Notes under the pieces: model-generated
What the model saw: the letters and a program-made list of their open reading frames with translations, nothing else
The model's database searches: none
What the model was told of the DNA's origin: nothing
NCBI GenBank assembly: GCA_024274995.1
Contig: JAJSAA010000097.1
Span: forward strand, 1 to 10,553
DNA: 10,553 bases
Source: Deltaproteobacteria bacterium
GTDB lineage: Bacteria; Desulfobacterota; Desulfobulbia; Desulfobulbales; VMSU01
Direction: 5' to 3'
Program-made: the position numbers and the translations under genes
Shown here: positions 6,572 to 10,553 of the stretch, piece by piece
How positions within the stretch are numbered: the stretch's first letter is position 1
How the letters are laid out: each line of letters opens with the position of its first letter

Positions 6572-8407
6572 GTGCGAATGGCAGGCAAACATTCCCATAA
6601 ACCAAGATCATTACCTGCCGCCTGGCGGTTCATCGGCCCAATTTTCAAGCGCTGCCGGTGGCGGATAACGGCCGGAATTCTGGCCCTGCTAACCGTGGAT
6701 CTCTGCCAGCTTGTTGTCCCCCGTATTATCAAGTGGGCCGTTGACGGCCTCAGAAATCATACTGTAGATGGCAGTCAATTACGAAATTATGCCGCCTTGA
6801 TTATGCTTCTGGCTCTGACTGTGGCGGTTTTACGTTTTATGTGGCGTTATCTTATTCTGGGCTTTTCCCGCCTTCTCGAACAGGATATTCGTGACGCTCT
6901 CTTTCATCATCTCTTGAGTCTGGATAGTGCCTTTTTTCAACGCCGGAGTCCCGGCCAGTTAATCGCCTTGGCCACCAACGATCTCACCTCGGTGCAGATG
7001 GCCTGTGGTATGGGGCTCATAGCCGCCATAGACGCCCTGCTTATGTCTTTTGCCGCCATCTCCTGCATGGCCTACATCGATCTGCGTCTCACCCTGCTGG
7101 CCATTCTGCCCTTCCCGGTGCTGGCTGTAACCACCCGCATCCTGGCTTCCCGTCTCCACCGTCATTTCAAACGAGTGCAAGAGCAATTCTCCCTCCTCAC
7201 CGAAGAGGCTCGCGGCGCGATAAATAATATTCGCCTTCTTAAGATATACACCCGCGAGGCGGCCCAGTGCGCCCAATTTGATATCACCGGACGCAGCTAT
7301 ATCAAACACAGTTTGAAAGTCGCTAAAATTCAGGGGGTACTCTTTCCGGCCTCCGGGTTTATCGCCAATATCAGTCTGCTGATTATTGTCTTTTTCGGGG
7401 GGCGCATGGTGATTAGCGGCACAATCAGCATTGGCGGTTTCGTGGCCTTTATCAGTTATCTCTTCATGCTTACCTGGCCCATGATGGCCCTGGGCTGGGT
7501 GAGCAATCTCTTTCAGCGTGGTCTGACCTCGCTGGCCCGAATTCAGGAGGTGATGGACGAGCGCCCTCTTTTGCAGCCGGTGACTGCGGGGCGCAAAATT
7601 GGTCGGCCGGATATTATCAGTCTCCGCCACCTTACCTTTGCCTACCCCGGCCAGGAGAGGCCGAGGTTAAAGGATATAAACCTTGATATCCGCCCCGGTC
7701 TGCTGGGCATTGTCGGTCGTACCGGTAGCGGCAAATCTACCCTTTGCGCCCTGCTGGCCCGCCTCTATCCTGTAGAACAGGGCCAACTTTTCATTAATAA
7801 GCTGGATGTAAATGATATTGATCTGAATTCATGCCGCCGCTTATTGTCCTTTGTGCCGCAGAGCGCCGCACTCTTCTCCACGACCATTGCCAGAAATATC
7901 GCCTTCGGGGCGCCGGAGACGGGCAGGAAAGAGATAGAGGCGGCGGCCAGAGCGGCGGCCATCCACCATGAAATAATGGCCTTCCCCAAGGGTTATGAGA
8001 CTGAAATCGGCGAGAGGGGGGTGTTGTTGTCTGGCGGCCAGCAGCAGAGGATAGCTCTGGCCAGGGCCTTGTTGCTGCGCGCCCCAATCCTCTTGATTGA
8101 TGACGCTCTCGCGGCGGTGGATGCCGAGGCTGAGGCTATGATAATGGCCCATATTATGGCCTATGCCGAGGAGAATATGGTGATTATGGTTACCAATCGT
8201 CTAAGTCCCCTGCGCCAAGCCCGGCAAATCGCGGTGTTGGATAAGGGCCGCCTTACGGCCCTGGGCCGCCACCGGGAATTAATTGCCGTCAGCGAAATTT
8301 ACCGGGGGATTTACGCTCATCAGGAGTTTGGCAATAATAAGGCGGAATTGAAAAATTCTGCCGATCATCTGTCAAATCCTGCCTGTCGAAGAAGCTATGC
8401 TGCATAA
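6572..8407 (+). CDS. ABC exporter half-transporter, degenerate-site subunit (TM287/BmrC/MdlA-like)
   Basis: A 611-residue inner-membrane half-transporter with an N-terminal six-helix domain (about 30-320) and a C-terminal nucleotide-binding domain (about 345-590). Walker A is GRTGSGKST (382-390), the Q-loop FVPQ (Q430), the signature LSGGQ (486-490) and Walker B ILLIDD (506-511). The catalytic glutamate position is Asp (D511) and the H-loop histidine is replaced by Asn (TNRLSPL, N542). These changes mark the degenerate-site subunit of heterodimeric exporters such as TM287/288 and BmrCD. The carboxy end EIYRGIYAHQEFG resembles that group. GTG 6572 is chosen because AAAGGA (6559-6564) sits seven bases upstream; ATG 6578, two codons later, is too far from it. 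The last 11 bp overlap the next gene, its expected partner. The substrate is unknown; drugs or lipids are exported by relatives. A single transporter gene cannot be called for threonine export despite the neighbouring operon. Confidence 0.9.
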   Translation: MRMAGKHSHKPRSLPAAWRFIGPIFKRCRWRITAGILALLTVDLCQLVVPRIIKWAVDGLRNHTVDGSQLRNYAALIMLLALTVAVLRFMWRYLILGFSRLLEQDIRDALFHHLLSLDSAFFQRRSPGQLIALATNDLTSVQMACGMGLIAAIDALLMSFAAISCMAYIDLRLTLLAILPFPVLAVTTRILASRLHRHFKRVQEQFSLLTEEARGAINNIRLLKIYTREAAQCAQFDITGRSYIKHSLKVAKIQGVLFPASGFIANISLLIIVFFGGRMVISGTISIGGFVAFISYLFMLTWPMMALGWVSNLFQRGLTSLARIQEVMDERPLLQPVTAGRKIGRPDIISLRHLTFAYPGQERPRLKDINLDIRPGLLGIVGRTGSGKSTLCALLARLYPVEQGQLFINKLDVNDIDLNSCRRLLSFVPQSAALFSTTIARNIAFGAPETGRKEIEAAARAAAIHHEIMAFPKGYETEIGERGVLLSGGQQQRIALARALLLRAPILLIDDALAAVDAEAEAMIMAHIMAYAEENMVIMVTNRLSPLRQARQIAVLDKGRLTALGRHRELIAVSEIYRGIYAHQEFGNNKAELKNSADHLSNPACRRSYAA

Positions 8408-10214
8408 TTACGGTTATTTTGAAGAAGATCAATTAGGTAATTTGGGCGATGCCGCCCTCTGGGGCCGGATTCTAAGGCAGGTTAGGCCCCAGCTCCGCAA
8501 TATTATTCTGGCTATCATACTTTCTCTCGCGGTTATCGCCGCCAATCTTACCCTGCCCTGGCTTGTGCGCATCGCCATTGATAAATATATCATGGCCACT
8601 CATATCAGCGCCGCAGCCCGGCTGCAGGGCTTAGAGAATATTGCCCTGGTTTTTATTGTCATGGTTATCGGCGGGTTTGCGGCCAATTTTTTTCAGGTTA
8701 CGGTGCTGGAGTACAGCGGCCAGCACATTATGCATGGCCTGCGCCAGCGTCTGCTGGCTCATATCCTCTCCCTGGATGTTACCTTTTTTAATCATAATCC
8801 GGTGGGAAAACTGGTAACTAGGCTTACCAATGATATTCAGAATCTGCATGAAATGTTCACCTCTGTTATAACCACTATTTTTAATGATATTCTGCAATTA
8901 TCAGCTATTCTAATTATCCTTTTTTATATGAACCAGCATTTGGCCCTGCTCATGTGCGCCCTGCTGCCTCTTATAGTTATTCATTCCTTGTCCTTCAGCC
9001 GTATGGCCCGCAAGGCTTTTCGCAAAATCCGCACCCAACTGGCCATTATCAATTCCTTTATGCAGGAGAGCCTGACCGGCATCGCCTTAATCCAGCATTT
9101 TTTAAGAGAGGTTGATACCGAGAAACAATTCCGGCGCCAGAACCAGATATTTCAGCGCCAGACCATGTACCAGATCAAGATATTCGGCGTTTTCCTACCC
9201 ATTGTCGAGATCATCAGTACCTTGTCCATCGCCCTAATCATCTGGATTGGCGGCCTGGAGGTTATGAAAGGCACCACCACCATCGGCGAGCTGGCCGCCT
9301 TTCTCGCCTATATGCGTCTCTTTTTTAAACCAATTCGCGAGGTCGCCCAGAAATATTCCATCGTGCAGTCGGCCATGGCCTCGGCAGAGCGGATATTTGA
9401 GCTTCTTGACCGGCAGCCAGCCATCTCAAGGGCCGGAAATCTGCGCCTGCCGAACCTGCGGGGCGCTATTCGTTTCGCGGGGGTTAGTCTTGCCTATAAG
9501 CAAGACGAACCGATTATCAGCGATTTTAATCTCAATATCGTCCCCGGCGAGCAACTGGCCATTGTCGGCCCCACCGGGGCTGGTAAGACCTCAATTGTTA
9601 ATCTGCTGGAACGTTTATATGAACCGCGGGAGGGCGAAATTTTAATAGACGATCGTCCACTGGCTGACTTTGATCTGGCCTGGCTGCGCAGCCGGATTGG
9701 CCTGGTTATGCAGGATGTCCTGTTAATGCCCGCTACTCTGCGGGATAATCTTATCTTCGGCAGTTCGGTCGATGAGGAGAGATTGAGGGCGGTAGTGCGG
9801 GATTCCCAGTTAGAGATGGTGGTGCGGGATCTGCCTCAGGGGCTTGATACCATGGTCGGCGAGGGGGGCTGGCAATTATCTCAAGGCCAGAAGCAGCTCC
9901 TCGCTCTGGGTCGGGTTATGTTGCGTGATCCGCGGATCCTGATTCTGGACGAGGCCACCGCCAATATTGATTCCATCACCGAGGCTCTGTTGGAGAAGGC
10001 CGTTTCTCACACGATCCGAAACCGCACCAGTATTGTCATTGCCCATCGACTGTCCACCATTCGTAATGCCGGGCGTATCGTGGTTTTGAGCCGGGGGCGG
10101 ATAAGGGAGGAGGGCAGTTATGATGAGTTGTTAGAGCGCGGAGGGTTGTTCGCCCGTCTGATTGAATTGCAGCAGGCACGGGAACAAAGCCAGCCAGATT
10201 CTGCCTGCGGGTAA
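8397..10214 (+). CDS. ABC exporter half-transporter, catalytic-site subunit (TM288/BmrD/MdlB-like)
   Basis: A 605-residue inner-membrane half-transporter: six predicted helices (about 35-330, with hydrophobic blocks near 36-58, 83-104, 160-200 and 265-290) and a nucleotide-binding domain (about 355-590). Walker A is GPTGAGKTS (391-399), the Q-loop VMQD (Q439), Walker B ILILDE (514-519) with the catalytic E519, and the H-loop IAHRLSTI has H550. The signature is LSQGQ (494-498) rather than LSGGQ. In a head-to-tail dimer, this subunit's Walker motifs pair with the partner's intact LSGGQ (active site), while its LSQGQ faces the partner's defective Walker B/H-loop (dead site). The two proteins are therefore complementary halves of one exporter. 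ATG 8397 overlaps the upstream stop by 11 bp with only a weak purine-rich stretch ahead, so translation is likely coupled. The substrate is not deducible. No terminator is obvious after the stop. Confidence 0.9.
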   Translation: MLHNYGYFEEDQLGNLGDAALWGRILRQVRPQLRNIILAIILSLAVIAANLTLPWLVRIAIDKYIMATHISAAARLQGLENIALVFIVMVIGGFAANFFQVTVLEYSGQHIMHGLRQRLLAHILSLDVTFFNHNPVGKLVTRLTNDIQNLHEMFTSVITTIFNDILQLSAILIILFYMNQHLALLMCALLPLIVIHSLSFSRMARKAFRKIRTQLAIINSFMQESLTGIALIQHFLREVDTEKQFRRQNQIFQRQTMYQIKIFGVFLPIVEIISTLSIALIIWIGGLEVMKGTTTIGELAAFLAYMRLFFKPIREVAQKYSIVQSAMASAERIFELLDRQPAISRAGNLRLPNLRGAIRFAGVSLAYKQDEPIISDFNLNIVPGEQLAIVGPTGAGKTSIVNLLERLYEPREGEILIDDRPLADFDLAWLRSRIGLVMQDVLLMPATLRDNLIFGSSVDEERLRAVVRDSQLEMVVRDLPQGLDTMVGEGGWQLSQGQKQLLALGRVMLRDPRILILDEATANIDSITEALLEKAVSHTIRNRTSIVIAHRLSTIRNAGRIVVLSRGRIREEGSYDELLERGGLFARLIELQQAREQSQPDSACG

Positions 10215-10553
10215 ACGCGTGCAACAGGTGACGGCTGTATATTTAAAAAATTATCGCCCATGACTGCTACCTGGGGGAAGGGGTAAAATTAAAAGAAAAC
10301 TTGTACCGCCGTAAGTGATGGGATGTCAATATAGTGGACCCCATAAATGAGACAGTATGTCTTTGCTCCAAAAAGCAACCAACTGCCATGAGGGATCTAT
10401 GAAACGAAAAAAATACGGCATTGTTAATCTAGTATAGCGAGGTCGCCATTCCATTTGGTCATGAGGAGCTTGAACGAGTATTTGAGCATTTTTTTACACT
10501 TGCTGTAGCACTTTGTTTTTCGACGCATTCTTGCTAAAAAGTGACGGAAAAAA
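10215..10553. other. Non-coding right edge, no confident gene; includes an IS-like remnant
   Basis: This 339-base stretch has lower GC than the genes before it. No open frame with recognisable protein content is present. 10215-10330 holds no clear terminator for the ABC operon: acag/ctgt near 10225-10240 is too weak and lacks a U-tract. From about 10332 the sequence looks like the outer end of an insertion sequence. On the plus strand an unstarted frame at about 10438-10530 and on the minus strand a 34-codon frame starting at about 10524 are open, but I recognise neither. Confidence 0.5.
10332..10437 (+). mobile_element. Possible degraded left end of an IS3-family-like insertion sequence
   Basis: The words tagtggaccccataaatgag (10332-10351) and the following acag resemble, from memory, the terminal inverted repeats of some IS3-family elements (TGGACCCC ... 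TGAGACA). ATG 10399, about 66 bp inside and preceded by AGGGA (10391-10395), begins MKRKKY, the kind of N-terminus seen in IS3-type OrfA. The frame then diverges and stops at TAG 10435-10437 after 12 residues, so it would be a remnant. The opposite end, a target duplication and a transposase body are not in the window, so this stays tentative. Confidence 0.25.

Noticed and set aside
6959..7630. Long antisense open frame (223 codons) within the first ABC gene
   Set aside because: It lies entirely opposite a well-supported ABC transporter domain, has low-complexity His/Gly/Gln-rich composition and no family resemblance; a shadow frame.
10350..10362. Palindrome agaca-gta-tgtct as a terminator or operator
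   Set aside because: Five-bp arms with a three-base loop and no U-tract are too weak for a terminator; it probably belongs to the IS-like end.

Overview
The window looks like a chromosomal, mostly housekeeping segment of a Gram-negative, mid-GC bacterium. A homoserine dehydrogenase gene followed directly by a ThrB2/ApgM-like 'alternative homoserine kinase' gene, plus a TM287/288-type ABC exporter pair, would fit a Desulfobacterota (deltaproteobacterial) genome. This is inferred from family memory and gene order; the window has no rRNA or marker gene that fixes the taxon.

Layout. Positions 1-1694 (minus strand): the 5' half of mtaB, cut by the left edge, preceded by and overlapping mnmA. Positions 1695-1955: a divergent intergenic region with a 17-bp tandem duplication, several inverted repeats and a short unassigned open frame. 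Positions 1956-3218 (plus): a U32-family gene of the TrhP/YegQ/YrrO type. Positions 3263-3294: a strong hairpin terminator with its U-tract on the minus strand. Positions 3307-3383 (minus): an initiator tRNA (fMet, CAU) with encoded CCA. Its own consensus-like promoter (TTGACA-N16-TATAGT) lies in the last codons of the next gene. Positions 3397-6373 (minus): hom, thrB2/apgM-like and a YbgC-type thioesterase, spaced 6-7 nt apart and very likely one operon running into the tRNA. Positions 6374-6571: a divergent control region with back-to-back candidate promoters and a 14-bp palindrome. Positions 6572-10214 (plus): two overlapping ABC exporter half-transporter genes. Positions 10215-10553: no convincing gene; the right part resembles a degraded end of an IS3-like element.

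How the genes work together. Three genes act on tRNA: MnmA (s2U34), MtaB (ms2t6A37) and TrhP (ho5U34), and a tRNA gene lies close by. Hom and the ThrB2-like protein would make O-phosphohomoserine from aspartate semialdehyde, on the way to threonine. The two ABC proteins are predicted to form a heterodimer with one degenerate and one intact ATP site.

I saw no CRISPR array, defence system, prophage or wholly new gene system. The points most worth a second look are the asymmetric ABC pair (including a missing H-loop histidine), the hom-adjacent ApgM-like kinase, the tRNA promoter embedded in a stop codon, the repeat-rich 1695-1900 segment, and the IS-like right edge.
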